Part shown: positions 1 through 9,222 of the stretch, one piece after another | How the letters are laid out: each line of letters starts with the position of its first letter | How positions within the stretch are numbered: the first letter of the stretch is position 1 | NCBI RefSeq assembly: GCF_965229315.1 | Contig: NZ_CBDDJA010000002.1 | Location: 2,418,001 to 2,482,000, forward strand | Source of the DNA: Pelomonas sp965229315 | GTDB lineage: Bacteria > Pseudomonadota > Gammaproteobacteria > Burkholderiales > Burkholderiaceae_C | Reading direction: 5' to 3' | DNA: 64,000 nt | Notes under the pieces: model-generated | The model's database searches: none | What the model saw: only the letters and a program-made list of their open reading frames with translations | Told to the model about the DNA's origin: nothing | Position numbers and translations under genes: made by a program

Positions 1-446
1 ACCGCGCGGGCCGCGTCGTCGTCGGGCCCGACCTGAGCCTGACGGGCTTCCCGGCCATCCAGGTCATCGGCGACCTGGCCGCGGCGCAGAGCCATACGCC
101 GGGCAAGGCGCCCACGCCCGTGCCGGGTGTGTCACCCGGCGCCAAGCAGATGGGCCGCAGCGCCGCCGCGAACATCCTGCGACGGCTGCGCGGCGAGGCC
201 ACGGTGCCGTTCCGCTACGCTGACTATGGCAACCTCGCCACCATCGGCCGCAACAGCGCCGTCGTGGACCTGGGCACGCCGGCCGGCGCGCTGCGCTTCT
301 CGGGCTACCCGGCCTGGCTGTTCTGGCTGTTCGCCCACGTGTACTTCCTGATCGGCTTCCGCAACCGTTTCGTCGTGCTGCTGGACTGGGCCTGGGCCTA
401 CTGGACCTACGACCGCGGTGCGCGTGTCGTCACCCAGAAGCGATAA
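1..446 (+). CDS. type II NADH dehydrogenase (NDH-2), C-terminal part
   Basis: C-terminal 147 residues of a non-proton-pumping NADH:quinone oxidoreductase, which passes electrons from NADH to quinone at the inner face of the membrane. The start lies left of the window and reading begins at base 3. Visible signs are the FAD-binding tail motif (VIGDLA followed by a VPGVSPGAKQMG-type stretch) and an aromatic, hydrophobic C-terminal segment (AWLFWLFAHVYFLIGF) typical of the NDH-2 membrane anchor. It converges on the cbb3 oxidase cluster, leaving only 7 bases to the neighbouring stop codon. Confidence 0.85.
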   Translation, partial: RAGRVVVGPDLSLTGFPAIQVIGDLAAAQSHTPGKAPTPVPGVSPGAKQMGRSAAANILRRLRGEATVPFRYADYGNLATIGRNSAVVDLGTPAGALRFSGYPAWLFWLFAHVYFLIGFRNRFVVLLDWAWAYWTYDRGARVVTQKR

Positions 447-453
447 GCCGAAG

Positions 454-744
454 CTAGCGTGGCCAGCCGGGCGCGTGGCGTGACGCGCGGCCATCGTCCG
501 GCAGGTTGACCAGCAGCAGCGCCAGGCTGGCACCCAGCGCAATGACACCCCAGAAGATCAGGAAGCTCAGCGTGTAGATCGCCTGCGGCGACAGGTCCAC
601 CGGCGCGGCGCCGAACCAGCGCAGGTCGCCGGGGTCGACGACGGCGAAGACCAGCGCCTCCAGCATGCCGGCCGTGAGGAAGGACGACCAGGCCACCGCC
701 ATCGCGAAGCGTGCGACGCGGGACGGCCCGGGCTGGCCGGTCAC
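454..744 (-). CDS. small membrane protein at the end of the cco cluster
   Basis: A 96-residue protein I do not recognise. Two hydrophobic segments (about residues 12-35 and 55-80) suggest two membrane spans with a short loop rich in Asp, Pro and Phe between them, and a basic C-terminal tail. Its start overlaps the stop of the FixH-like gene by 4 bases, so it is probably translated as the last cistron of the cbb3 oxidase operon. A role in oxidase assembly is inferred from position only. Confidence 0.6.
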   Translation of the reverse strand: MTGQPGPSRVARFAMAVAWSSFLTAGMLEALVFAVVDPGDLRWFGAAPVDLSPQAIYTLSFLIFWGVIALGASLALLLVNLPDDGRASRHAPGWPR

Positions 745-1019
745 CGCTTGGCTCCGGACGTGGGAGGAACGCCGGTGGCCGCGTGGTTGCGCGCCACCAG
801 CGCCGGCACGATGTCGCCTTCCTTGGCGCGCAGGTCCGCGGGCTCGGCGTCGTCGGCCGCGTGCTGCGCGGTGGCGTGCAGGTCCAGCGGCGGGTCCGGG
901 TAGTGGATGGCCAGCGCCAGCGTGATGAAGCTGGCCACCACGACGATGGCCGGGCCGCCGGCCACCAGCCAGACCATGGGTTCGCGCCAGGCGGATGTGG
1001 AAAGTGGAGCTGCAGTCAT
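741..1019 (-). CDS. FixH/CcoH-like membrane protein
   Basis: A 92-residue protein with one N-terminal membrane span (about residues 12-35) followed by a short YPDPPLD-type segment and a polar tail, as in the short FixH-like proteins that follow ccoG in Burkholderiales. FixH/CcoH assists cbb3 oxidase assembly and copper delivery. The ATG at 1019 was chosen because AGGAG lies just upstream; an upstream ATG at 1052 lacks one. It follows ccoG by 16 bases and overlaps the next gene by 4. The family assignment rests on the N-terminal segment and position, since full-length FixH is longer. Confidence 0.65.
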   Translation of the reverse strand: MTAAPLSTSAWREPMVWLVAGGPAIVVVASFITLALAIHYPDPPLDLHATAQHAADDAEPADLRAKEGDIVPALVARNHAATGVPPTSGAKR

Positions 1020-1035
1020 GGGAATCTCCTGGCCG

Positions 1036-2489
<1,454 letters not shown>

Positions 2490-2490
<1 letters not shown>

Positions 2491-3407
2491 CAGTGCGCGG
2501 CGGCGACGTCCTGGGACTGCGACAGGCTCCACACGTAGGCGGCCAGCACGCGGATCTGCTCGGGCGTGAGCCGCTCGCCGTGCGCCGGCATGACGTTGTG
2601 CTTGCCGTTGTTGATCATCGCGGTCACGGCTTCCTCGCCCCAGCCGTGCAGCCAGATCTTGTCGCTGAGGTTGGGGGCGCCCAGCGCGGGGTTGCCCTTG
2701 CCGCCGGGGCCGTGGCAGGCGGCGCAGACGACGAACTTCGGCTTGCCGAGCTGCGCGTACAGCGCGTTGTGCGGGCTGCCCGACAACGACAGCACGTAGT
2801 GCGCGACGTTGCGGATGTCCTCCGCCGTGCCGACGGCCGGCGCCATGACCGGCATGTTGCCTTCGCGGCCGTGGGTGATGGTCTCGACGATGGTGTCGAA
2901 GCTGCCGCCCCACAGCCAGTCGCTGTCGGTCAGGTTGGGGAAGCCCTTGGAGCCTTTGGCATCGGCGCCGTGGCACTGCGCGCAGTTGTTGGCGAACAGC
3001 CGCTCGCCGATGCCATGCGCCTTGGCGTCGCGGGCGAGCTGCTCGGGCGCCAGGTCCTTGAACGCCGCGTAGACGGGCGCCATCGTGGTGCGCGCCTGGG
3101 CCATGTCGGCGGCGTGCTCGCCGGCGCTGGTCCAGCCCAGCTTGCCGGGCTTGCTGCCCAGGCCCGGGTACAGCGCCAGGTAGATGCCGCCGAACACGAT
3201 GGTCAGCACGAACAGGCCCATCCACCACAGCGGCAGCGGGTTGTTCAGCTCGCGCAGATCCTCGTCCCAGACGTGGCCGGTGGTGTTGTCGGACGCCATG
3301 ACCTGGCGGCGGCTGGCGATGAACAGCAGCACCGCGCAGGCCACCAACCCGCCCACGGTGGCGATGGCGATGTAGGCGGACCACCCGCCGTTGAAGAAGT
3401 CGCTCAT
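2490..3407 (-). CDS. ccoP: cbb3-type cytochrome c oxidase subunit III (CcoP, dihaem)
   Basis: A 305-residue dihaem cytochrome c subunit that feeds electrons to CcoO and CcoN. Two N-terminal membrane spans (about residues 10-32 and 60-80) precede two haem-binding CxxCH sites, at C142-H146 (CAQCH) and C228-H232 (CAACH), each in its own class I cytochrome c domain. Methionines in NMPVM and NVMPAH contexts are candidate axial ligands. It overlaps the ccoQ stop by 4 bases and the ccoG start by 1. Length fits the family. Confidence 0.97.
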
Positions 3408-3535
3408 CGCTCTTCTCCTTCAAACGGCAGTTGCGCCGCGGCATCGAAGTGGCCGCGCCAGGCCCACACGACGATGCCGACGAAGACGGCCAGCGACACG
3501 AGGGTCACGGCGACACGGAGTTCGTTGATGCCCAT
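3404..3535 (-). CDS. ccoQ: cbb3 oxidase small subunit CcoQ/FixQ
   Basis: A 43-residue single-span protein between ccoO and ccoP, where CcoQ is expected; it stabilises the cbb3 complex. It begins MGINELRVAVTLVS, continues with a hydrophobic span ending in IVVWAW, and finishes with an acidic tail (PFEGEER). The stop codon overlaps the ccoP start (ATGA). The ccoQ family is weakly conserved, so the call rests on size, topology and exact position. Confidence 0.88.
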   Translation of the reverse strand: MGINELRVAVTLVSLAVFVGIVVWAWRGHFDAAAQLPFEGEER

Positions 3536-3548
3536 GATGCGGGCTCCT

Positions 3549-4172
3549 TCACTTGTTCGCGGTGCCGAGCACCTGCAGGTAGGCCACCAGCGCGTCCAGC
3601 TCGCTCTTGCCGGCCACGTCCTTGGACGATGACTGCACTTCGGCCTCGGTGTAGGGCACGCCCAGCGTGCGCATCGCGGCCAGGCGCGCCGGCAGACCGG
3701 CGGCGTCCACCGGGTTGCCCGCCAGCCACGGGTAGGCCGGCATGTTGGACTCGGGCACCAGGTCGCGCGGATTGTTCAGGTGGGTGCGGTGCCAGTCGTC
3801 GCTGTACTTGCCGCCGACGCGGTGCAGGTCGGGACCGGTGCGCTTGCTGCCCCACTGGAAGGGGTGGTCCCAGACGAACTCGCCGGCCGTGGAGTAGTGG
3901 CCGTAACGCAGCGTCTCGGCGGCGAGCGGGCGGATCATCTGCGAGTGGCAGTTGTAGCAGCCCTCGCGCAGGTAGATGTCGCGGCCGGCGAGCTGCAGCG
4001 CGGTGTACGGCTTCAGGCCGGGCGCGGGCTCGGTGGTGGAGCGCTGGAAGAACAGCGGCACGATCTCGACGGCGCCACCGACGATCACGGTCAGCAGCAC
4101 CAGCACGATCATCAGCAGGTTGCTGGTCTCGATGCGCTGGTGGCCGGTCACGGCTTGGGTGTTGTTGCTCAT
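3549..4172 (-). CDS. ccoO: cbb3-type cytochrome c oxidase subunit II (CcoO, monohaem)
   Basis: A 207-residue membrane-anchored monohaem cytochrome c of the cbb3 oxidase. One N-terminal span (about residues 18-40) is followed by the haem site GCYNCHSQ (C73, C76, H77) and by SNMPAYPWL, whose methionine is the usual axial ligand. It lies 10 bases downstream of ccoN and 13 upstream of ccoQ in the ccoNOQP order. Family membership is clear. Confidence 0.97.
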   Translation of the reverse strand: MSNNTQAVTGHQRIETSNLLMIVLVLLTVIVGGAVEIVPLFFQRSTTEPAPGLKPYTALQLAGRDIYLREGCYNCHSQMIRPLAAETLRYGHYSTAGEFVWDHPFQWGSKRTGPDLHRVGGKYSDDWHRTHLNNPRDLVPESNMPAYPWLAGNPVDAAGLPARLAAMRTLGVPYTEAEVQSSSKDVAGKSELDALVAYLQVLGTANK

Positions 4173-4182
4173 GACGACTCCT

Positions 4183-5631
4183 TCAGGCGTGGGCCAGCAC
4201 GGGCACCGGGATGCGCACCGGCTGCGCGCGGCCGGCCTGCACGGTCTTGATGACGTTCCATGTCATCACCAACATGCCACCGAGGTACAGCAGCCCGCCC
4301 GCGAGGCGGATCACGTAGAACGGCCAGGTCGCCTTCACGCCTTCGACGAAGGTGTAGACCAGCGTGCCGTCCGGGTTGACTGCGCGCCACATCAGGCCCT
4401 GCATGACGCCGGCAATCCACATCGCGGCGATGTAGAGCACGATGCCCAGCGTCGCGACCCAGAAGTGCAGCTCGATGGCGCTCTTGGAGTACATCTGTGT
4501 GCGGCCGAACATGCGCGGGATCAGGTGGTACAGCGACCCCATCGAGATCAGCCCCACCCAGCCGAGCGCACCGCTGTGCACGTGGCCGATGGTCCAGTCG
4601 GTGTAGTGCGACAGCGCGTTGACGGTCTTGATCGACATCATCGGACCCTCGAAGGTCGACATGCCGTAGAACGACAGCGCGACGATGAGGAACTTCAGGA
4701 TGGGGTCGTCGCGCAGCTTGTGCCAGGCGCCCGACAGCGTCATGACGCCGTTGATCATGCCGCCCCAGCTCGGCGCCAGCAGCACCAGGCTGAAGATCAT
4801 GCCGATGCTCTGCGCCCAGTCCGGCAGCGCCGTGTAGTGCAGGTGGTGCGGGCCCGCCCACATGTAGGTGAAGATCAGCGCCCAGAAGTGGACGATGGAC
4901 AGCCGGTAGCTGTAGACCGGCCGCTCGGCCTGCTTGGGGATGTAGTAGTACATCATCCCCAGGAAGCCGGCGGTCAGGAAGAAGCCGACCGCGTTATGGC
5001 CGTACCACCACTGCACCATCGCGTCCTGCACGCCGGCGTAGGCCGAGTAGCTCTTCCAGAAGGTGACCGGGATGACCGCGCCATTGACGAGGTGCAGCAG
5101 CGCCACCGCCAGGATGAAGGCCCCGAAGAACCAGTTGGCCACATAGATGTGGCGGATCTTGCGGCGCCCCACCGTGCCGAAGAACACGATGGCGTAGGAC
5201 ACCCAGGCGATGGTGATCAGCACGCCGATGGGCCATTCCAGTTCCGCGTATTCCTTGCCGCGCGTGATGCCCAGCGGCAGCGTGATGGCGGCGGCGACGA
5301 TGACGAGCTGCCAGCACCAGAAGTGGAACCACGCCAGGCCCGGCGCGAACAGGCGCGTCTGGCCCGTGCGCTGCACGACGTGGTAACTCGTCGCCATCAG
5401 CGTGCAGCCGCCGAACGCGAAGATCACCGCATTGGTGTGCAGCGGCCGCAGCCGCCCGTAGCTCAGCCACGGAATGCCGAAGTTCAGATCGGGCCAGGCC
5501 AGCTGCGCCGCAATCAGCACACCCACCGCCATGCCCACCACACCCCATAGCACGGCGGCCAGCGCAAACGCGCGTACCGGTCCGTCCTCGTAGATCGCCC
5601 CGGTGGTGGCCAGGGTCTTGTCGTTCGCCAT
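4183..5631 (-). CDS. ccoN: cbb3-type cytochrome c oxidase subunit I (CcoN)
   Basis: A 482-residue catalytic subunit with about 12 membrane spans; it reduces O2 to water with high affinity. Haem and copper ligands are recognisable in conserved contexts: the His near LHTNAVIF, the YGHNAVGFF segment carrying His and the nearby Tyr, and the AGPHHLHY histidine pair. The ATG at 5631 is preferred over the upstream ATG at 5655 because AAGGAG sits 7 bases before it. An FNR/Anr-like box lies 55 bases upstream, fitting oxygen-limited expression. Confidence 0.98.
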   Translation of the reverse strand: MANDKTLATTGAIYEDGPVRAFALAAVLWGVVGMAVGVLIAAQLAWPDLNFGIPWLSYGRLRPLHTNAVIFAFGGCTLMATSYHVVQRTGQTRLFAPGLAWFHFWCWQLVIVAAAITLPLGITRGKEYAELEWPIGVLITIAWVSYAIVFFGTVGRRKIRHIYVANWFFGAFILAVALLHLVNGAVIPVTFWKSYSAYAGVQDAMVQWWYGHNAVGFFLTAGFLGMMYYYIPKQAERPVYSYRLSIVHFWALIFTYMWAGPHHLHYTALPDWAQSIGMIFSLVLLAPSWGGMINGVMTLSGAWHKLRDDPILKFLIVALSFYGMSTFEGPMMSIKTVNALSHYTDWTIGHVHSGALGWVGLISMGSLYHLIPRMFGRTQMYSKSAIELHFWVATLGIVLYIAAMWIAGVMQGLMWRAVNPDGTLVYTFVEGVKATWPFYVIRLAGGLLYLGGMLVMTWNVIKTVQAGRAQPVRIPVPVLAHA

Positions 5632-5657
5632 CGCGACTCCTTCGTCTGATGGCAACG

Positions 5658-5699
5658 ATTCTTCGCGGGGTGGGCCTCAGGCGCCTTGATCCTCGTCAA
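5658..5699 (-). promoter_or_regulatory. FNR/Anr box plus -10 element upstream of ccoN
   Basis: Positions 5686-5699 read, on the minus strand, TTGACGAGGATCAA, one mismatch from the FNR/Anr consensus TTGAT-N4-ATCAA. Exactly 22 bases further on is AAGAAT (5658-5663), a fair -10 hexamer. This is the geometry of a class II FNR-activated promoter centred near -41.5. The site sits inside the 3' end of ccoS, so ccoN would have its own oxygen-responsive promoter as well as read-through from ccoI-ccoS. Confidence 0.7.
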
Positions 5700-5826
5700 C
5701 CAGGATGCGTTCACCCTCGTGCGTCAGGTCATCCAGTTGCCCGGCGTTCACGGCCCAGCCGAACACGGCCACGATGAGCAGCACGAGGACGACCGAGAAG
5801 GGCACGAGCAGGTAGAGGATGTCCAT
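5677..5826 (-). CDS. ccoS: cbb3 oxidase maturation protein CcoS
   Basis: A 49-residue protein with one N-terminal span (MDILYLLVPFSVVLVLLIVA) and an FGWAVNAGQLDDL segment followed by an acidic tail, a typical CcoS pattern. CcoS is needed to insert haem and copper cofactors into the cbb3 oxidase. It starts 10 bases after ccoI and precedes ccoN by 45 bases; its 3' end contains the FNR-like box. Confidence 0.93.
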   Translation of the reverse strand: MDILYLLVPFSVVLVLLIVAVFGWAVNAGQLDDLTHEGERILVDEDQGA

Positions 5827-5836
5827 CGGCCGCTCC

Positions 5837-8038
5837 TCAGCGATTGAGCCGCTGCGCGTTGAGCACCACGAGCAGCGAGCTGGTCGCCATGCCGATGCCC
5901 GCGGCCAGCGGCGGCAGCCAGCCTGTCAGCGCCAATGGCACGCAGGCCAGGTTGTAGAGCGCCGCCCAGGCCAGGTTCTGGCGCAGCACGCGGCGCGTCT
6001 TCTTCGCCAGCGCCAGCGCCTGCGGCAGCGCCATCAGCCGGCCGGACACCAGCAGCGCATCCGCGGCCGTGCGCGCCAGCATGGCGCCCTGCCCCATCGC
6101 GATGCGCACGTCCGCCGCAGCCAGCACCGGCGCGTCGTTGATGCCGTCGCCCACCATCAGCACCCGCTCGCCGCCCGCCTGCCAGCCGCGCAATGCAGCG
6201 AGCTTGGCGTCGGGCGTGGCGCCGGCCTGCCAGTGCGCGATGTCCAGCGCCTGCGCCATGCGCTGCACCGCGGCGGGCTGGTCGCCCGACAGCACGCGCA
6301 CGCGCAGGCCTGCCTTGCGCAGCGCAGCGACAGCCTGCGCAGCGTCGGCGCGAGGCTGCTCGGCCAGGTCCAGCCACAAGCAGCAGTCCGCACTGCCGAA
6401 GGCCAGCCGCGCATCGGGGTCGGGTGCGCCGGCGACCCAGCCCGGCGCACCCAGCCGCCAGACCGTGCCATACGCATCGCACGCCTCGATGCCGCAGCCG
6501 GCGACCTCGCGCACGCCCGTCCACGCGCCCGGACCGGCACCGTCGGCGAGCGCCTGCGCGTGCGGGTGCCGCGACAGCCCGGCGAGGCTGCGCGCCAGCG
6601 GCAGCAGCGCGTCTGCATCGGCGCCCTGCGACCAATGGCGGCGCAGCGTGAGGCGGTCCTCGCTGAGCGTGCCGGTCTTGTCGAAGACGACGGTGTCGAC
6701 CGTGCACAGACGGTCCAGCGCGGACAGGTCCGCCAGCAGCAGCCCGCGCCGCGCCAGCGCGCCGCTGGCCGTGAGCCAGGCCGCCGGTGCCGCCAGCGTC
6801 AGCGCGCACGGGCAGGTGACGATGAGCACGGCCACCGCCACCGCCACCGCCCGCGAGGGATCGACCCACCACCACGCCAGGCCCGCGCCCAACGCCAGCA
6901 ACAGCACGCCCACCGTGAACCCGGCCGCGACGCGGTCCACCAGGCCGAATGCCTGCGGGCGTTGGCTCTGCGCCTGCTGCATGAGCCGCACGATGCGCTG
7001 TGCCGTGGTGTCCTCGCCTACGCGATGCACCGTGACGACCAGCGGCGCGTCCACACAGACGCTGCCCGACACGACGGCGTCCCCCACAGCCTTGGCGACC
7101 GGCGCGGACTCGCCCGTCAGCAGCGCCTCGTTGACCCAGGCGCGGCCTTGCAGCACCCGGCCATCGGCCCCGAAGGCTTCGCCGGCCGCGACACGGATGC
7201 GATCCCCCGGCCGCAGCGCCTCTGGCGCGACGCGTTCGCTCGTGCCGTCGTCCCGCAGCCGCTCCACGGCCGTGGGCAGCGCGCCGGCCACGGCCTCCAG
7301 CGCGTCTGCCGCACGGTGGCGGGCCCCCAGCTCGAACCAGCGCGCCAGCAGCAGCAGCGCCACGAACATCGTCAGCGAATCGAAATAGACCTCGTGGCCC
7401 AGCGGCCCGGCCGGATCGAACAGCGCGGCCGTGCTGGCGAGGAAGGTCACGGCGATGCCCAGTGCCACCGGCACGTCCATGCCCGGCCGCCCGGCGCGCA
7501 CCTGGCGCCCCGCGCCGGCAAAGAACGGCACGGCCGCAAAGGCCATGACCGGCAGCGTCAGCACCCAGCTGCCCCAACGCAGCAACTGGTCCAGGTCCGG
7601 CGCCAGCTCGCCCGCAGCGGCCACATAGGCGGGCGTGGCCATCATCATGACCTGCATCATCAGGAAACCCGCGACGAACAGCCGCCACAGCGCCTGGCGC
7701 CGCTCCTGGCGGCGCAGCGCGCGGGCCGGCGCGGCGACGTCCGGGCTGGCGCCGTAGCCGATGGCCTGCAACGCGGCCAGCACGTCGGCCAGCGCCACGT
7801 TCGCGGGCTGCCAGCGCAGCGCCAGCCGCGCCGATGCCGGGTTGACGCTCGCGCCCTGCACGCCCGGCAGCTTCAGCAGCGCTGCTTCGATCAGCCCGGA
7901 GCAGGCCGCGCAGTGGATGCCCGACACCTGCAGTTGCGACAGCGCCGCACCGCCCGGGCCGTCGGGCCAGGTCGTGAAGGGGGACAGAAGCCGCGCGTCG
8001 TCGTCAGCCGCGCGCAAGCCAGGGGGCGGAGCGCTCAC
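5837..8038 (-). CDS. ccoI: copper-translocating P-type ATPase CcoI/FixI
   Basis: A 733-residue P1B-type ATPase that exports Cu for cbb3 oxidase assembly. In order it has an N-terminal metal-binding domain with a CxxC site (SGIHCAACSG), membrane spans, the actuator loop with TGES, the intramembrane CPC motif (TCPCALT), the phosphorylation site DKTGT, and GDGINDAP. Translation starts at GTG (8038). It leads the cco cluster and is divergent from the DUF192 gene with only 35 bases between, so both promoters must lie in or beside that gap. Confidence 0.96.
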   Translation of the reverse strand: MSAPPPGLRAADDDARLLSPFTTWPDGPGGAALSQLQVSGIHCAACSGLIEAALLKLPGVQGASVNPASARLALRWQPANVALADVLAALQAIGYGASPDVAAPARALRRQERRQALWRLFVAGFLMMQVMMMATPAYVAAAGELAPDLDQLLRWGSWVLTLPVMAFAAVPFFAGAGRQVRAGRPGMDVPVALGIAVTFLASTAALFDPAGPLGHEVYFDSLTMFVALLLLARWFELGARHRAADALEAVAGALPTAVERLRDDGTSERVAPEALRPGDRIRVAAGEAFGADGRVLQGRAWVNEALLTGESAPVAKAVGDAVVSGSVCVDAPLVVTVHRVGEDTTAQRIVRLMQQAQSQRPQAFGLVDRVAAGFTVGVLLLALGAGLAWWWVDPSRAVAVAVAVLIVTCPCALTLAAPAAWLTASGALARRGLLLADLSALDRLCTVDTVVFDKTGTLSEDRLTLRRHWSQGADADALLPLARSLAGLSRHPHAQALADGAGPGAWTGVREVAGCGIEACDAYGTVWRLGAPGWVAGAPDPDARLAFGSADCCLWLDLAEQPRADAAQAVAALRKAGLRVRVLSGDQPAAVQRMAQALDIAHWQAGATPDAKLAALRGWQAGGERVLMVGDGINDAPVLAAADVRIAMGQGAMLARTAADALLVSGRLMALPQALALAKKTRRVLRQNLAWAALYNLACVPLALTGWLPPLAAGIGMATSSLLVVLNAQRLNR

Positions 8039-8073
8039 ACCGATAATCTTGGCCGCATCTCCCTCCGACGCCC

Positions 8074-8520
8074 ATGACCTGCATCAAAGCATTTGCAATC
8101 TCCGCCCTGCTGGCCGCCAGCGGCCTCGCCGCCGCGCAGGACGCCCCGCAGAAACTGCGCAGCATCCCGCTGACGGCGGGCATGCACGTCATCCAGGCCG
8201 AGGTGGCACAGTCGCCTCAGGAGCGCGCCATCGGCCTCATGCACCGCAAGGACATGCCCACCAACAACGGCATGCTGTTCGTCTTCGAGGAGCCGCAGCC
8301 GCAGTGCTTCTGGATGCGCAACACGCTGCTGCCGCTGTCCATCGCCTTCATCGCCGAGGACGGCAGCGTCGTCAACATCGCCGACATGAAACCCATGGAC
8401 GAGACGTCCCACTGCTCGGACAAGCCGGTGCGCTTCGCGCTGGAGATGAACAAGGGCTGGTTCGCCAAACGCGGCATCAAGGCCGGCAGCAAGCTGGGCG
8501 GGCAGCCGTTCGGCAAATGA
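8074..8520 (+). CDS. exported DUF192 family protein
   Basis: A 148-residue protein with a Sec-type signal peptide (about residues 1-21, ending GLAAAQ). The mature part is a DUF192 domain: the conserved ERAIGLMHR, NNGMLFVF, CFWMRNT and LPLSIAFI blocks are all visible. The biochemical role of DUF192 is not established. It stands alone, divergent from ccoI, and ends before a bidirectional terminator shared with sodB. Confidence 0.9.
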   Translation: MTCIKAFAISALLAASGLAAAQDAPQKLRSIPLTAGMHVIQAEVAQSPQERAIGLMHRKDMPTNNGMLFVFEEPQPQCFWMRNTLLPLSIAFIAEDGSVVNIADMKPMDETSHCSDKPVRFALEMNKGWFAKRGIKAGSKLGGQPFGK

Positions 8521-8536
8521 GCGGCGAGCGCCCATG

Positions 8537-8563
8537 AAAAAGGCCGGCAGATGCCGGCCTTTT
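8537..8563. terminator. bidirectional Rho-independent terminator
   Basis: A 12-bp stem with A-rich left and T-rich right flanks (AAAAGGCCGGCA, then TGCCGGCCTTTT after a two-base centre). It lies between the convergent DUF192 gene and sodB, so it can serve both strands. Confidence 0.9.
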
Positions 8564-8582
8564 GCTTTGCAGCGACGCTGCC

Positions 8583-9164
8583 TCAAGCGAAGTTGGCTTC
8601 GGCGAACTGCCAGTTGACCAGGTTCGACAGGAAGGTCTCGACGAACTTCGGGCGCAGGTTGCGGTAGTCGATGTAGTAGGCGTGTTCCCACACGTCGATG
8701 GTCAGCAGCGCGGTGTCGGCGGTGGTCAGCGGCGTGCCGGCGGCACCGGTGTTGACGATGTCCACCGAGCCGTCCGGCTTCTTGACCAGCCAGGTCCAGC
8801 CGGAGCCGAAGTTGCCGACCGCGCTCTTCACGAAGGCTTCCTTGAACGCAGCGTAGCTGCCCCACTTGGCATTGATGGCGTCAGCCAGCGCACCGCTGGG
8901 CTCGCCGCCGCCTTGCGGCTTCATGCAGTGCCAGAAGAAGGTGTGGTTCCAGATCTGGGCCGAGTTGTTGTAGATGCCGCCGGAGCTCTTCTTGATGATC
9001 TCCTCGAGCGTCATGTTCTCGAACTCGGTGCCCTTCTGCAGGTTGTTCAGGTTCACCACGTAGGCGTTGTGATGCTTGCCATGGTGGTACTCCAGCGTTT
9101 CCTGGCTGTAGTGGGGCGCGAGCGAGTCGATGGGGTAAGGCAGCGGGGGCAGCGTGTGTTCCAT
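8583..9164 (-). CDS. sodB: superoxide dismutase, Fe type
   Basis: A 193-residue cytoplasmic superoxide dismutase. The metal ligands are visible in their usual contexts: a His in the YHHGKHHNAY region, His in WNHTFFWHCM, and Asp and His in DVWEHAYYIDY. The QIWNHTFFW and GSGWTWLV segments fit the Fe-dependent class better than the Mn class, but metal use cannot be proved from sequence. The start MEHTLPPLPY is typical of the family. It is downstream of xseA on the same strand, with 58 bases between. Confidence 0.96.
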   Translation of the reverse strand: MEHTLPPLPYPIDSLAPHYSQETLEYHHGKHHNAYVVNLNNLQKGTEFENMTLEEIIKKSSGGIYNNSAQIWNHTFFWHCMKPQGGGEPSGALADAINAKWGSYAAFKEAFVKSAVGNFGSGWTWLVKKPDGSVDIVNTGAAGTPLTTADTALLTIDVWEHAYYIDYRNLRPKFVETFLSNLVNWQFAEANFA

Positions 9165-9222
9165 GGTGCGGTCCTGAGGTGTTGGGGGGAAGGGAAACCC
9201 GGATGATTGTAGGGAGCGGGAA

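Noticed and set aside
8039..8073. Short divergent gap between ccoI and DUF192 gene
   Set aside because: I looked for a promoter pair but found no convincing elements in 35 bases.
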